Positions 47,216 to 60,781 of a stretch of 64,000 nt of DNA are shown piece by piece (position 1 is the first letter of the stretch; each line of letters starts with the position of its first letter). The translations under genes were made by a program, and so were the position numbers. Origin of the DNA: Sclerurus mexicanus (lineage: Eukaryota; Chordata; Aves; Passeriformes; Furnariidae). The stretch spans positions 1,065,023-1,129,022 of the forward strand of contig VWZF01007012.1 of NCBI GenBank assembly GCA_013396755.1. The letters run 5' to 3'. The notes below the pieces were generated by a model. It was given only the letters and a program-made list of their open reading frames with translations. It was not told the origin of the DNA and did no database searches.

Positions 47216-50200
47216 AATTCAGTTTGAAAGATCCTCATGTCCTATTGGAGGCAGACTGTTTACAAGGACATGCAGTGACAGGACAAGGGGGAATGGCTCA
47301 GCTTCAAACTGAAACCTTGTCCTTTGTGCCGAGTTGGCACTGGAAAACCAGATGGCTTTGTAGTCCCCACATATGGAAACCCACTCATTTAGAAGCTTCA
47401 GTATTGAAGAAAAATTATAGAATACCCATGCTTAACAGAAATATTGGCATTATCAACTATATATTGAATCCTGTCCATTGGTTTGTGGCAATCTGAGAAA
47501 ACCTTTTCCATTAATTACACCCCTACAAAGAAACTGGTGCCTTTCCTACACTTGGCATTTTTTAATTTACCTCTTACATCAGTACCTGAAATGGTGCCTC
47601 CTATTAAAGAGATGGATTCTAATTTAAAATTATTTTTCTGGGTTTTACTGTATTTGCTATTTGAAAAACATCCACAATGCTTTTCAAGGAAGGGAGAAAT
47701 ATAATTTATTTACTTGTCACTTTTTTTTTCTTGTTTTTCAGAATTGTCCTTAGGTAAATTTGTGTGAAATTGTAATTGCTAGAAAATTACAGTCTGTTAA
47801 AGCTTTTGTATCCTTCCAGATGATGTGTTTGGCCCTAGGACTCAACCACAGGGAAAAACTTCTCCTCTATAGGCTCTCAGGTGTTGTGCAGAGGTATCCC
47901 CCCTCTCCCCTGCCCTGGAGGAATAGGAGGGCTTAGAACTACTGGTTCAGGTTGGTTTTTTTCCCTGGTGTTGCAAAAACGAAGAACAAAGTGTGAATAA
48001 TTTGGCACAAAGCGTACGGAAGTCATGCAAGATGTGGTGATTCCTGCCTGCTCTCCCAGACCCAAAAACCTGCATTCCCTGCATTCCCAACAGTGGGTGC
48101 AGGGCTTGGGAACAGCTGAACCCTGAAAATCCCCTTGGATTTGGTTTAGCACCTGAACGGAGCAAAGGACACTTCAAGAAGGAGGAGCCAGCGGGTTATT
48201 GGAAATGATGCTGCTCTCTCGGACCTGGGTTGTTCCCTTGCTTTCTCCCACAGGCTGGCGATGCAGACTCCTGGGAGAGGCAGGTGGAAGTGCTGGTGTG
48301 CATAGCTGGGATGTCTCTGGGAGGTGTGAGAAACCTGATAGTTTCAGTTTCTCCTTGCTGAAGCTGCTTGTTTACTCCCTTGTGGGGGTGACAAGTTTCC
48401 GGAGATACTTATATCCCACTACCTGGGAAGGCTTCCCATCCCACTGGGGGAAAAAAAAACCCATGCAGAAAACCAGTGTGATATTGAGCAGTCTTTGAAA
48501 ACTGAAGATACAGGTCTCACCCTGGCACCGGGGCTGCTGGTGTGTGGGTTTTCTTGGTGCATTTGGGTGCTGGTTAAGGGAACATCAAGGAGAGCAGCTG
48601 GAATAGGGGATGGGGTTTTCCATCTGGAGGAAGTCAAAACATTTTTTGCGCAGAAAGAGGGACATGGCAAAAAGCATTTTTCCTGCTCCTTCCTTGTTTC
48701 TGGTCCCCACCTGCTTATCACTGGCCTGTTTTCTGGAACTACAGACAGACTTTCTTTTGCTGTACAGCAAACAACAGCATTTACAGCTTCGAAATTACTC
48801 AGCCTGTCATTTCCTAGCCTAAACTGTGACCAGGGTAGAAAGGCAAAGTGCTCCGAGCCACTGCTGTTTGCTTCATATCCAGCCAGTTTGTCCATCAATA
48901 CTTCAAATAAACAGCTTTCAATTCCTGGACTGGGAATACCAATCCTTCCCTCTGCAAATGCTGACGGGCTTCTTCCCTTCCAAGGCTTCTCCTAGCCAGG
49001 ATTTTAAAAAGTAGCATTAAATTTTGCTGGCCAGGGAAGGCACCTGTCCCAGGATAGTTATTTTTAGAGCAGAGCTGACATCCAATACAGTAGCCCAAGT
49101 TATAGAGTTGGCCAACATCCTCTCTCTGTGAGTTATGTTTTGCTTCAGTGTGATTAACTGCAGTTAAAAAATGAGCTTGGAGGGCATATAAACAGGAGAG
49201 CAGAAGGGTTGCTTGGAAGCATAAATCACAAAAATATTAAATGGGAAAGTACATCCAAATTGGTACTTGTTTGCTCAAAGATATTTAAATTAAGGAAAAT
49301 ATCATCGCTTCTCAAGAAAGATAGTTCGTAATTTCCTCAAATGAGACCTAAACCAGCAAAGACCTAAAGTAACACTCTATGCCCCAAAGCACCACTAACA
49401 CAGCAAAAGGACAGCAGAACACATTCTAGCTCCCTCTTTGCTTTCTTCACGGTGGTAGGAGGAAGGATCTTGGCCACGAGACAAATGAGTTTAGGAGGCC
49501 ACCTCAGCAGAAAGGTCACAGATGGACACCTCTGTCTCCCCGGTTTCTCCATCTCAGCCTCATGGCAAAAGTAGAAAGGAGAATTTTCTTTCTTATCCTG
49601 AACACAAATTGGTCTTTTAATGCCCTTGCCAGTGCTGACAACTAACAGCAGGGCAAGAAAGCCCAGCCCTAAACTGAAATTTCTGACATTTGCAAATCCC
49701 ACTGAGTTGATGAGGAAAAGGAGTTGCATTTTTCTTTTCTCAAATTCCAGTGAAAATGCAGTAGAAAATTCAGTATAAATAAAAACTTCTTAAAGCTGCT
49801 TCTCCTACAATCCAAATGTCCTAGAAATACGTGTCATGTGCTCATCTCCCTTCGTCTATGAGGGAGATACAGCCGGGGTATTCAAGACCACGTGTGGTTT
49901 CTTTCTATAGCAACACATGGAATTTCCATCCCAAAGCAGGTGCTGCACAAGGAGAACTCCTGCCCAAAGCTGTGAGCTGTCTGAGAGCAACACGGAGTTG
50001 TCTTACATCCAGCCATGGGATTTTCTCATTAGTGGCAACAGGCACCATTTTTTGCCTGTGATGAAACCCCGGTGACAGCAATGCACTCTTCTAGATGGCT
50101 GGGTTTGCTCAAGAAAATGCCTATTTATTCACCTGTGAAACAAATGAGCGTTCTCTCTGGGTTGAGGTATATGCTAGGAACATGCCTCTCTGCATCTCCC

Positions 50201-50329
50201 TAAAGTGATATCTCATCTCCCAGCTGTGATTCAACATCTCCCTAAGTGTGCTGGCAGCACTCACTTTGAAAGGCGATACTGCACCAGGCTTTCCAGTTCT
50301 TCACCTGACCAGCGTCGTTCACATCCCTC
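47216..50329. other. Non-coding sequence, strong isolated splice acceptor
   Basis: A T-rich tract (47721-47739) ending in CAG at 47741 is a textbook 3' splice site on the plus strand, followed 12 bases later by TAG|GTAAAT. No long frame follows. Open frames of up to 166 codons near 48419-48995 overlap on both strands and have no domain. A TGCATTCCC pair (48071-48089) is a trivial tandem duplicate. Confidence 0.45.
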
Positions 50330-50900
50330 CACCGGTGTCAGGGCCCTGAATAATGGTCACTGCTGAATGCTCACATAATTTTTCATTAGCTACTTCTGCT
50401 GGCTTCGTGTCCTTTTTGTACACATAACCCAAATGCATTAACAGTTTCCAGTAGGTCCATTAGGATTTTCTCCCCGGTCTCCCTGGCAAACATGAGAGCA
50501 TTATCACAGGCTCAGATTTAGTTAACCCCTCCGTATGCTGAGCATCTCTCCTCCTCCATTGCCATCCAAGTTTCCCCTTGCTTACTCTACCGAGATTCCT
50601 CTTTAGCAATTATGAGTAGGGGTGTTTTTTTCTTCTTGAACACCACAAAATGAAAATGCATGGTTTGGGCATTTGCTTTAATTAGGCACTTTTATATAAA
50701 ATCTGCTATTGCATCTTTGTATAGAACCTGCTTCAAAGAAAACAAGAAAGAGTGTTGGTTTGCTCTGTTTTAGTTCTAAGTTTTTCACTGGCTTTACCCA
50801 CTGATACATTAATTGAAGTGATGCTAAACCAGACATGAACTTGTCCTGTAATATTTTAAATATTAAACATTAATCAAATTATTCCAAGAAAGCAGCTGAT
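50330..50900. promoter_or_regulatory. Candidate conserved non-coding element
   Basis: CATAATTTTTCATTAGC near 50373, GCATTAACAG near 50434, AGCAATTATGAG near 50606, GCTTTAATTAGGCAC near 50676, CATTAATTGAAG near 50808 and TAAACATTAATCAAATTATTCC near 50863. Interspersed with C-rich patches, so the element may be several smaller ones. Confidence 0.36.
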
Positions 50901-53049
50901 CAAAATCTGCTCAGGAAGGCATTAGGCAGGGATAGGCAGGGTTTGTTTTGCTGATACTTCAGTCCCTCTGGGTCTAACACTGGTTCAGGCACGGACTGAG
51001 GTATCCAGCACATCTGACTCAACCAGTCCAAGCTCTCCCAGCAGCTGGTTGTTAGGTATGTTTAAAAGAGTAGCACTTGGGATCAGCTTGCACTGTGCTG
51101 TTCCAGGCACAGCGATGTCCCAGCACGCAGCACCCCCGCACAGTGACAGCCACACCAAAGTCTGCATCAATAAAATCCTTCGGTGTTTGCCTTGAAAATA
51201 CTCCAACGCCTCGATCCCTGTTGCCTCCTGTTCCAAGGCTGGTGCAGATGCTTTCCAACTGCTGTGCCTCAGGCTTGTGAAATATTATATGGTGAAGCTA
51301 AATGTGTGTTTATTTTAACAATAACAGCTTTACACGAGGGGAACCCCTGATGGACTCGTTCAGCAGGACTGTTAGAGGCTGCAGCTATGGAGCAAGAGAA
51401 GAGCAGAGCTGTGCCAAGGCTCAGAGCACAGCCCAGGCTTAGCTATGCTCATGGGAAAGGGACTGGGACTGCCCAGTTAGTACCAGCAAGACCACCTCCT
51501 TTCTGATCCCTGCCATGTCCTCTCCAGCATCTCTGTCAGTGCCAGTGACGCTTGATGCCAGTGTTTTTCACTCTTTTGTTCAGCTTATAAATGACAAACT
51601 TGGATTCTTCACTGTCATCAGCATGGCTCAGGCCAAGTGTGCAGAGAGATGCTTGTGCATCTCAGCCTGGGATTTCAAACTCACTCACAGCTCTTGGCTT
51701 TCAGTGTTTTGATTGAGTTTGGACTCCTCTCTTATTTTCTTTACTTAACTCAGAGCATTTACCAGCTTACAGCTGAGACTCAGAGCCAGCCTCACAAGCC
51801 ACCCCAGGTTATTTTTGATGAAACCAACCTATGAGAGAAGTTTTAAAATCTTACCCGGAAAGGGGGAAAGTTCCAAAAGAAGTGGAGGTCAGATTTGCTG
51901 TGGGAGAACTTCCAAAACACTTGGACATCTCTCCAGAGTTTTCCTAGCCTGAACAATACTGTCCTCTAACCTGGAGAGCAAGCAAGCGATCCCAAGATGC
52001 CAGCTGGATTAGGAGCAAGAATATTGTCTTGGGCGGTAGACTTGGACTTGCAGTTTTGGCCTAAGTCAGCTGCCATGAGCCCGAAGGTGATCATTTTTTC
52101 ACCTCATAAAAATTTCGGTGCGAGCCAAGGCTCTGAACAGAGGTGAGATTTCATCATTTCCTCGAATGGAAAAAGCTAGAAGGACACAGTCATTCCCCTG
52201 AGCCGACCTCCCGAGGGCCAGGGGAGGCTGGATCCAGCTCCAGGCACCAGGAGCCTCCAGTGCTGGGGGGCACAGGGGTGGCTGTGGAGAGGGGCGGCTG
52301 CAAGGCTGCAAAGCTGCTGCTGAAGGAAGGGCAAAGGTTTGCATTTGGGCAAGGTGGGAAGAGGAAAGGCGAGGTGCAGGGGACAGGGAGGAGCACAAGG
52401 TGGTGACACCCTTGATAGCTGTCCTCCAACCTCTTAGAGGGGACCATAAAGAGAGGGATAATGGTTTCTTTTCTATGTCCCTGAGGAAAGAAAAAGAAGT
52501 CATTGACCTAAATCATAGCAGAACTGTTAAAGATTTGGAATAATCTGCATGGGGAAGTTGTGTGTTCCTTTTCAATGAGCTTTAAAAGCCCTTCCAGAAA
52601 TGACACAGCTCTGTCCTGCAGCCAGGACAGTGCTGAGGGTTTTGCTCTCCAGCCCAGCACAGAAAAGATGGAAGCAAATGGGGAGATTTCTTTCTGCCAG
52701 GGGCCAAAGTGGATACAGACCATCGTGACCATCTGGATGGCACCGAGCCCTTTTCCCCTCTGCATCTCATTCAGTGTGTTTGTCTGCACTTTTTAACACA
52801 CAGGCGAGGGCTTTGGCCTCTGTTCTACCACGAGACAGAAAGCGAAGAAGATGCTTTTCTGAACTGAATTTGCATCTTTTACCCAACCCTTCTATTTGCA
52901 TCCTTCCTTCCTTGGAGAGGCTGAAGTTGGAGTGTGGGGCCACCATCTGCAAATTATTTTTTCATAAACTGGGCTGTAAATATTTTTGTTGCTGGAAACC
53001 TTCAGCTTCTTATTGATCTCAGCTCACCTTGCCCCCAACCAAGGACTGA
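50901..53049. other. Non-coding sequence, no gene seen
   Basis: Mixed sequence with a GC-richer stretch at 52195-52400 where several overlapping frames exist on both strands. G-runs near 52265-52300 are only loosely quadruplex-like. No domain recognised. Confidence 0.5.
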
Positions 53050-53440
53050 GTGTTACATGAATAATACAGCACTGCAAACAGGACAGGATCAGAGACTGCA
53101 ATAAGAGTGTAATCTAAGTAAAAACACTGGATCTGTCTGTTTATGGATCTAACAAATTATGTTGGAATTGTGCAGTTATAAATCCAAGCTGTCCAGTAAA
53201 CCCAACAACTAATTTGTCAGTCTCCCATCTAGCAATCTGACTCTCCCTTGCAATTGCTCACCATGCAGATAACAAGGTGCCTTACAAATCTCTTGGTTAA
53301 ATGTCATTTGTTTCAGTGCCATAACATGCTATGGATCATTGCTCACACACAGTAACCCAATTATATTAACCTGAGCAGCAATACGGTGTAATGACACGAC
53401 ATTAATGCGAACACTTCAGAGGTTTCCAGCAATTTGGTCT
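53050..53440. promoter_or_regulatory. Candidate conserved non-coding element, strong texture
   Basis: Balanced-AT, repeat-free sequence with CAAATTATGTTGG near 53153, ACTAATTTGTCAG near 53208, TTGCAATTGCTC near 53249, ACCCAATTATATTAACC near 53355, GTAATGACACG near 53388 and GACATTAATGCG near 53398. No frame is open for long. The high information content without repeats makes it one of the better candidates. Confidence 0.44.
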
Positions 53441-54529
53441 TTCCTCCAAAGGGGTTTTTCTCCTTGAGCATCTTTTCCCTTCATTCTTCCCTTCCCAGTG
53501 CTTACAGGCAGAGCAACATATCTACCCAAACACACCTAAAATCATCATAATTTCCCAAATAACTGGAGCTCATTCACAGATTGGAAAGTGGGTTTGATCT
53601 GTGTCACTTTTTGGAACCTCTCCAAATCTTAAATATCACTGTTCCTGAGGCTCAGACTTCTCTGGCATTTTCATAAGAATACCTTTGAAATACAACCCCT
53701 TACATTTTGTCAGTGTTGATCGTATGATCCTACAGTAGCGGGGGAAAACAGCACTTTTAAAATACACACATGGAAAAACCCAAGCCTACAGAAAGATGAA
53801 GCTATTTTATTTATTTTGTTATTTTGTTATTTTCCAGCAGCAGAGAGAAAGCTGGCTAAATCCACCAGCAAGTAGTGTGGCTGCTTTGCCTTCTGTTTGC
53901 ATTGCTGCAGTAGGCATAACACAAAGAGAAGATAAATTTGGGAAAATCATGCTGTTCAGGAACCCTGGCTTCTGGGCGAGGCCATAAAAGTAGTGAAGGA
54001 GGTTATTTTATAGTAATGAGCAGAATTTTATTCATTTTTAAGAAAAGGCACATGAATTTCGAAGTATGTTGAAAATTTCCTTCATTCTTATTTCTAAAAG
54101 GAAAATGCCTCCTGCCTAGTTTCCCTGGCTGTCACTGAAAAAATCTCCAGAGTGCTACAGAGAGCGTGCAAGAGGGTAACCAGCCAGTTCAGAGAGGGAC
54201 ACGGGTCCGATGGAAAGACATGAAGGATTTATAGCTCTGTCTCATGGCTGGAGCTGCTTTCCATCATTACAGTGTATGGAAGGGGATGGAGGATATGGGA
54301 CAGATGCTGATCCTTCCACGATCCTTCACTCTCCAGCTGGTGTCACCATGAGTGGAGTAATGTGCCCCCAGTCTGGGCTCGGAATATGCCCCTGTATTTT
54401 TGTGTAGTTATGGCTTTTTTCAGCTTCTGCAGGAAAGGCGAGTAACCCCATCGGAGGAACGGGCTAAACTTGCTGATATCAGCTAAACCCTGTAGGAAGA
54501 GTTTTAGTAAGTAAAGAAATAAAGAGGCT
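53441..54529. other. Non-coding sequence, no gene seen
   Basis: Mixed unique sequence. AT-rich patch at 53800-53840. Confidence 0.5.
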
Positions 54530-54850
54530 CATCCATGACAAATCTTACCTGGCACAAACATATTTTGATCAGCCCGACACAATCTGTAGCAGGCGCATCT
54601 AAATATTATGAAGAAATATGTGGTGATCAGCTCCAAATACAGGGCCTGTAATGTATACTGGCTAAATTCTTTCCATTGTGCTGTTAAATGCATCCAGCTG
54701 TCCATACGTTAAAGTTAAATATACTGTACTATAAAGCTGAACTGAGAGTGGAAACTATTAAAATAAACCCAGCTATTTCCCTGTTCCCCCTCTCCCTCCC
54801 AATCAAGTATATTTTAGTTGGGGAAGGAGGAGAGTTATAACAACAATTAT
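54530..54850. promoter_or_regulatory. Candidate conserved non-coding element
   Basis: CATATTTTGATCAGCCC near 54559, ATCTAAATATTATG near 54598, GTGGTGATCAGC near 54622, GTTAAATGCATCC and CAACAATTATTTGATG near 54841. Repeat-free. Confidence 0.35.
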
Positions 54851-55139
54851 TTGATGTGGTGCATGGCAATGTCAGGGGGAGAGGGGAGCGTAAGCGGCAG
54901 GGAACGGAGCAGCCCCAGTCGGATGGGCGAGGAGAAATGGGAATGAATATTCTGTGTGACCTCAGGAGGGCAAAGGATCCTCCTTGTGAGGAGCAAGAAA
55001 AACTCTGCCTGGCTGGGTTTGCCATGCATAAAGAAGATGTATGGGAAAAGGCAGAGAGAGGGTGATGTGGTCATAGATGAAGGGGGAGGTTGTAGAGAGC
55101 CATGATCATCTATCTCGTAAAGGAACAAAATGTCTTTCG
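54851..55139. other. Non-coding sequence, no gene seen
   Basis: G/A-rich stretch with open frames on both strands that cancel each other. Confidence 0.45.
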
Positions 55140-55320
55140 AAAGAGCTTTGGGGTCCATGAGTTGCAAAGTGTGTCCTAACAACTGTTCTTATTTCGCTCC
55201 TTATTTATCATTATTTTTATCATTAGCTTCTATGATAAAAACACAGATACAACAGCAAGGAAAATATGAACAAGAATGATTCTCAGTTCACATGGGCATT
55301 GCAGGTTCATGTCTGGTGTT
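55140..55320. promoter_or_regulatory. Candidate conserved non-coding element, short
   Basis: TTATTTATCATTATTTTTATCATTAGC lies at about 55201-55227, followed by TATGATAAAAAC. GATA-like (TTATC) and homeodomain (CATTAG) words alternate. Weak evidence. Confidence 0.28.
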
Positions 55321-56190
55321 CTAGGATTAGAATATCAAACTGCAAACACTCTTATCCAGAGCCTGGAGCAAGAGGAACATGGTAGAAAAACAACAGCCTA
55401 CAAGAAAATAGCTTCTTTTTCTAACTAAATTTCACCTTGTATTTCTAAGGAAGTAATACTTATCTTGTCTGTCTGAAATGTAATTGCCATAGTTTCTCCT
55501 GGTTTGTTTTTTAAATCAGCAAAAGACAGAGACCAAACACAGTGTTTCTGCTGAAGGAAAAGGCAATTACAGGTCAATCCTTATTCATTTTGAGAGGCTG
55601 CAACCAGGTGAGCTATTGGGCCACTTACCCATCCCAAGAGCCAAAGGATGCAAGAGGAGTGGCTGTAAGGCAGATCAAGCCAAAAATTAATATATTGCAT
55701 CTATTTTTGCCTCTGTTTTTCTTAAAGCAATGTCCATATGGAGCAGGGAAGTATCTCCAGGTCACTCTGTTACTGTGGGGGCACAGAGGTCCCCCGGCCT
55801 GTGGAGGTCCCTGGCAGCCAGAGGATGAGTCTTGTTCCCCAAACAACAACGCCATTCCCAAGCACTCAACAGGACACTCCACTGGACGCTGTCACCTCAC
55901 TTCATGGTATACTTATCAGATATTTAATTAGGTGTGATCATGTTGGCTAACATGCTCTTTTGAAAATACAGAAGAAAACAGATCTGAACAGCAGAGAAGG
56001 GAAATGTGGCTGTGAGCAGCAGCATGAACTGGTGGCAAGGCCCTTTCAGTATTTTTCCCCACCCTGTATGTGAGTGTGTGTTTAGCTTAAATTAATGCCC
56101 GGATGAGGTGAAGTATCAGATTTAAACACTCTGGCCAAGCAAGTGCAGATCAGTTTTGTCCTCCAGCCCTTCTCAGAGGGGAACAAATGT
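55321..56190. other. Non-coding sequence, no gene seen
   Basis: Unique sequence; the 129-codon plus frame at 55542-55931 overlaps a minus frame and has no domain. Confidence 0.5.
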
Positions 56191-56246
56191 TAAATTTAAA
56201 AAACATAAAGCAAACAAACAAACAAAAAACCCAGCAGAAAAAGAAA
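56191..56246. repeat. A-rich tract with (AAAC)n
   Basis: A-rich low-complexity sequence with four CAAA units (about 56211-56226) and A-runs. It supplies the K/Q-rich start of a 183-codon plus frame that I reject as a gene. Confidence 0.8.
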
Positions 56247-57618
56247 GCTGTTTTAATATCACCTTTACAACACTCCAGATGCTGCTCTGTGATGCGTTCG
56301 AGATTTATGCCACTGGAGTGTGATGTAAACACTGACTGCATGAAACCTGTATGGTATGGTGGATGCAGGGAGGGCATCAGTACACCATCAGCCTTGTTAG
56401 GGCTGGTAATCGGGCTTTATATGCCTCTTTTTATTGAACTTTGTGGATCAAAAAACATGAAAATCAGAGGTGAGAGTATAGTTTTGCACTATTCTCATGG
56501 AATCACTTGGAAACTTGCTTCATTTCCTTTTGTTTCTGTCAAAAAATTCCAGAGCTGCTCTTCTAAATATGAACTTTTGCCAAAAAAGTATAAAAATATC
56601 CTATCTATAAACAAGTTTATGTATCATGAGGACATCAATTTCAACAGCTATTTTCAGATTATAAACAGACCTCCGTGCAAGGCAACAGTCTTCACTTTGA
56701 AGGAGGATGAAAATTATGTCTGGGTTGGCTATTGGTAGGACAAGAGACAGTAGGTTTAATATTCAACAGGCACGAATTAGATGAACCCTAAGAGCAAGAA
56801 CTGAGTGCTTCAGTTCAAATCTTCCTTGGTTATTTGTGAACAAAATACCTGTGATCCTGTTTCCTGTTCTGTCGATGTCTATCAACAACAAGGTGATTTT
56901 CCACTTATGTGGAAAGGTGATTAAGTAATCCACTTATCTCCAATTATTTAATGCTGTAAAACTATCTTGCTGCTGTTTGTCCTCTTGACAGCTCAGGCAG
57001 CAGCCCTACAACATATTTGAACCCTTAAGCATGTCTGCGTGGAGGTTCCCTATCGAATGCTGAGAAGGTCAGGGCCTCTCAGGGTGTCAGTGACGAGGAG
57101 GGGACTGCGGAGGAGCCTTCTGGGGTGAGGAGAGGGATGGATGAAGCAGCTGCCTCTATGGATGCACATATTGGCACAGAAAGCAGCTCAGCTGTTGAGG
57201 TTCTGCCAAAAACGAAGGGAAGGTGGAGGGAGATGTTTCTGATGTGAGATGTCCAACTTATCTCACTGGCACTTTGCTGTGGCAATTTTTAAAATAGCTG
57301 TCCCTCTGTCACAGACGTTTGGGATGCACAGGAATAGCAAAATCAAGTCATGTTAAAATGTCCCAGGACCATACCAGCAACAGCTTTTGTAGCTCCGATG
57401 GCCTCAACCCCTTCTCTCCTGTCATGCACTTGAGATGGGAGTGCAATGTGCTATTTGCCAAGTGTCAGCTTTCAGGAGTGTTTGGTATCAGCCTACAAAT
57501 ATCAAAAAGCAAATTAAAGGTGAACTAGAGTGATCTGTGCAGTGGAGAGTGCAAAAGTGTGAGATAAGAGAGTTTTGATGCCAATCCAAGTTGTTTCCAC
57601 TCTCTCTCCTTCCTCCCT

Positions 57619-57622
<4 letters not shown>
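56247..57622. other. Non-coding sequence, no gene seen
   Basis: The plus frame continuing to 56738 has no recognisable domain. The remainder is ordinary unique sequence. Confidence 0.45.

Positions 57623-57650
<28 letters not shown>
57623..57650. repeat. (TA)14 microsatellite
   Basis: Twenty-eight bases of TA followed by a short A-run. Confidence 0.97.
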
Positions 57651-57656
<6 letters not shown>

Positions 57657-58818
57657 CTTTTCAAAAGCCATTTCTATGGCTATCTTGTAATCAGCTCTAC
57701 ATTTTCCCCCACTGACTCCCCTGAACACTTTATTTCATTCTTTCCATACTAGGGGCCTTTGTTTCAAAATAAACGAATGCACTTTGCACTTCCACAGCTG
57801 GTTTTGATCCAATGATTTCTAACAGCTTCATGGAGGGGCTTTCAGCACCTTAGAGAGACGAGAAATGCACTCTTTTACAGCCCAGGGCCCTGGTGTCTTC
57901 GGGGAGTCATCACAACCTTCCACACTAGGTAGCCACTTATACCTTTGAATTCAACTCCCTGACTTTGGAGCCTTTTGCTCTCGTCTTGCAGAGTGGCTGG
58001 GCAGTGGGGAACCAGGTTCTTTAGCAGCTCAGAGGCATGAAGGGTTGTACCCTGATGTTCAGCAGCTCAGAGGCAGCCTGGAGGAGTCCCCATCTCCTCT
58101 ACCACTCTCTCTTCTCTCCCTGCCAGGAAACCTCCCCTTTTCATTTCCCACCCATCCATGTTAGATGTAGGAAGAACAAAACAGTGCCCATGCTGTCCGT
58201 ATTAGGCTGGGGTTTTCAGAGGTGTATGAAGAGGTCTGGTGACTGATTCCCACTGAAAATATGTTGCAAATGGACATTTAATGCTCTCTGGCTCTGCTGA
58301 CAGCCTCATCCCTTGCTGGGTTAATGGCCTTAGAATCTTTCCCTTCCCAGTCTTGATGCAATTGTTTTATAAAAGCTGCAGAGCCCACCCCATGACAATC
58401 TTTCACCAGCTTTAAAATCCTTTTTGGTTCAGGTCTTGCAGCATTTGCTAGACTTAAGTAACTTGACAGAGTGAGGACTGTTGGCCTTTGCTCAGCCAGC
58501 AGGTAAATAAAAGCCCGGCTCCCTTTTCCTCTGCTAAGAGTAAAATGATGTATTGACAGAGGGCACGATGCATATTCACCCCCATTCCTCCCTCCTGTTA
58601 CTCATTTCCGTGGAAACATGAGGATGGCCCCATTCATTCCCTGCTGAGAACACAACCTGTTGAGAGGTGTGCAGGCAAATGGCATGAGGAGGGGCAGGTG
58701 CACCACGGGCCATTTGCAGCACACTCACCAGTGCTTTAGAAAGGCACATAATGTAGAAAGCACTGGCTTTTCCTGGGCCTGCTGCTGCCCTTCAGGTGAC
58801 CTTGGAGCAAATACACAC
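57651..58818. other. Non-coding sequence, small direct repeat
   Basis: A 15-mer AGCAGCTCAGAGGCA occurs at 58023-58037 and again at 58061-58075. Otherwise ordinary unique sequence without genes. Confidence 0.5.
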
Positions 58819-58864
58819 CTATTCCTTCTCCTATTCCTATTCCTGTTCCTATTCCCATTCCCAT
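58819..58864. repeat. (CTATTC)n-like hexamer repeat
   Basis: About eight degenerate units CTATTC/CTGTTC/CCATTC in 46 bases. Makes an SYSYS-type run in a plus-strand frame. Confidence 0.88.
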
Positions 58865-60781
58865 ACAAATACCTGCATGCCTTGTTTCTCTTCCCATTCC
58901 CCCCATTGCATAATTGGTAATTTACAGGGTCAATTGCTGCAATTTAAAAAACAACCTGAGGGCAGAGGCAAAGCCACAGGGTGATATTTGCAGATGGATA
59001 TACTAAAGTCCTGCAGACCTTTGCCCATCTGAAACCAAACACTTCCAGACTAGATTTTGGGGGAGTCCATGGGATTGCCATAAGCAGTCTGAGATATCCC
59101 ACCTCGATGAACATCTTGGCTGACAGAGACAGGCTGCTTACAAATACATTTGGGAGGTTTTTTTGCCTCCTGGTGCCTTGCTGGAGGTCAACATTTGTAA
59201 GGCAATGAAATCTCTGATGTACTTAACTCCACAGGCAGACAGCCACTGCCTACTGACAAAGCATTTCTAGGGAAGATTAAGATTTTGCTACTCTTTAATT
59301 AGGGAACCAGGGAGAATTAGAGGCGTGACTGCATCCAGGAGCTTCAAGAGAGCCCACTCTTGTCTCTACTGCAGGAACTATTTCACAGGATTTTGTCCTG
59401 AATGTGGATTCAGAAGTTAGTCCCAGAACAACAATTATAGATCTGTTCATGACAACGGATAAACTGGGAGATAAAGGGATTTGTAAGAGCTGTTTTTACC
59501 TGCAATGGCATTATCCAAAGAGAAATTTCTCTGTCCATAAACATTTATCTTACAGTGCAGACCCACTGGCCAACTCCCCAGCCGGATTTGTTGCCCTGAC
59601 TCCAACACAGCTCCTCTGGCTGCCACAAGTGCCAGGCAAGGCTGTGAGCACAGCACAGTCAGCAGCTGCTTAGTTCTCAGGTATTCAAATGCTCTGAGCA
59701 ACTACCAAACCCACTGGTTTATTGCTGGGTTGTGACTAAATTGCAAAGCCATTTTATCCTATATAAAGTTACTTCAGTGTCTTTTAAAAGTCACCTCTGC
59801 AAAGATCAGTTCTGGCTCCATGTGAGGGGGTCAAGAGAGAAGGAAGGAAGATGGTGCCACTTCAGGGGAAAAAAAAGTCCTAAAATAAATCCCAAACTGA
59901 TCCAGCTGGCTGGGGTGCAGATTCCTGCTGTCCACCTACACAAGTCGCATGCCCTTGACGGATTGATTTTATTTATCTATTTATTTTGTGAACATTTTCC
60001 CAAAAATCCAAAGAGAAGCAAGCTACAGAAAGAACTGCTGTCATTGGGAAGTTAGTCATTAACAGCCAAGTGTCTCCCAGACAGGACAGAGATGCTGCAG
60101 CCTCTTGGAAGTTTGCATGTCATTAGAGAACGATGTTGTGATGTGACAGACACAGGGATTTGAGACAGATCTTTTCCTTGCCCAGGGTCCCCTGTGTTTC
60201 TGCGCTGTTTATATGGGATCACTAAGCTATATCAAGCATTCAGTATGAAATGCATGAAGTACTATCCACATGCATCACCCGTCAAGAAAGATTAACTTTT
60301 CACTGCACAGCAGCACAGCAATACTCCCAGGGCAAAGAAGAACTGTCCAGACCGAAATCTTTCTTTTTTTCTCCCTCATTCCTCTCATTAAAACTGTGGA
60401 TGGCTGATGGAAATGGCTTACCTAGCACAGAGATGAATGGCCAAGAGCTAATTTGCTGCAGGGATTGACTGTGTGGCAGTTCTAGATAGAGCAGTGATTT
60501 GACGGCACCTTAAAAGTGCTTAAACCACTTTGTTGAATCAAGTCTGAGTCCAGAATTAGATTAAAAACATAACTGACCTGGAATTTAATGTCAATTATTT
60601 TATACTGTAGCTGCCCCTGAACGGATAAGTGAGAAATCCCATCCCTTTGGCCCCTAAATCCATATCAGAGCCAGGCACAACCTCATGATTTAACCATCAG
60701 GGAGGTCAGGATTTCCCTTGAGACCTGGATTTCATCTGTAAGCAGGTTTGCCACTCTTGTCCTTCGGGGTATAAATTGGTT
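58865..60781. other. Non-coding sequence, no gene seen
   Basis: Mixed unique sequence; a pyrimidine-rich stretch at 60360-60389 lacks a splice AG. Frames up to 107 codons have no domains. Confidence 0.5.

Noticed and set aside
56187..56738. 183-codon plus open frame
   Set aside because: Starts in an A-rich tract; no family, no coding context.
58023..58075. 15-bp direct repeat as a target-site duplication
   Set aside because: Only 23 bp lie between the copies, with no element inside; likely a small local duplication.
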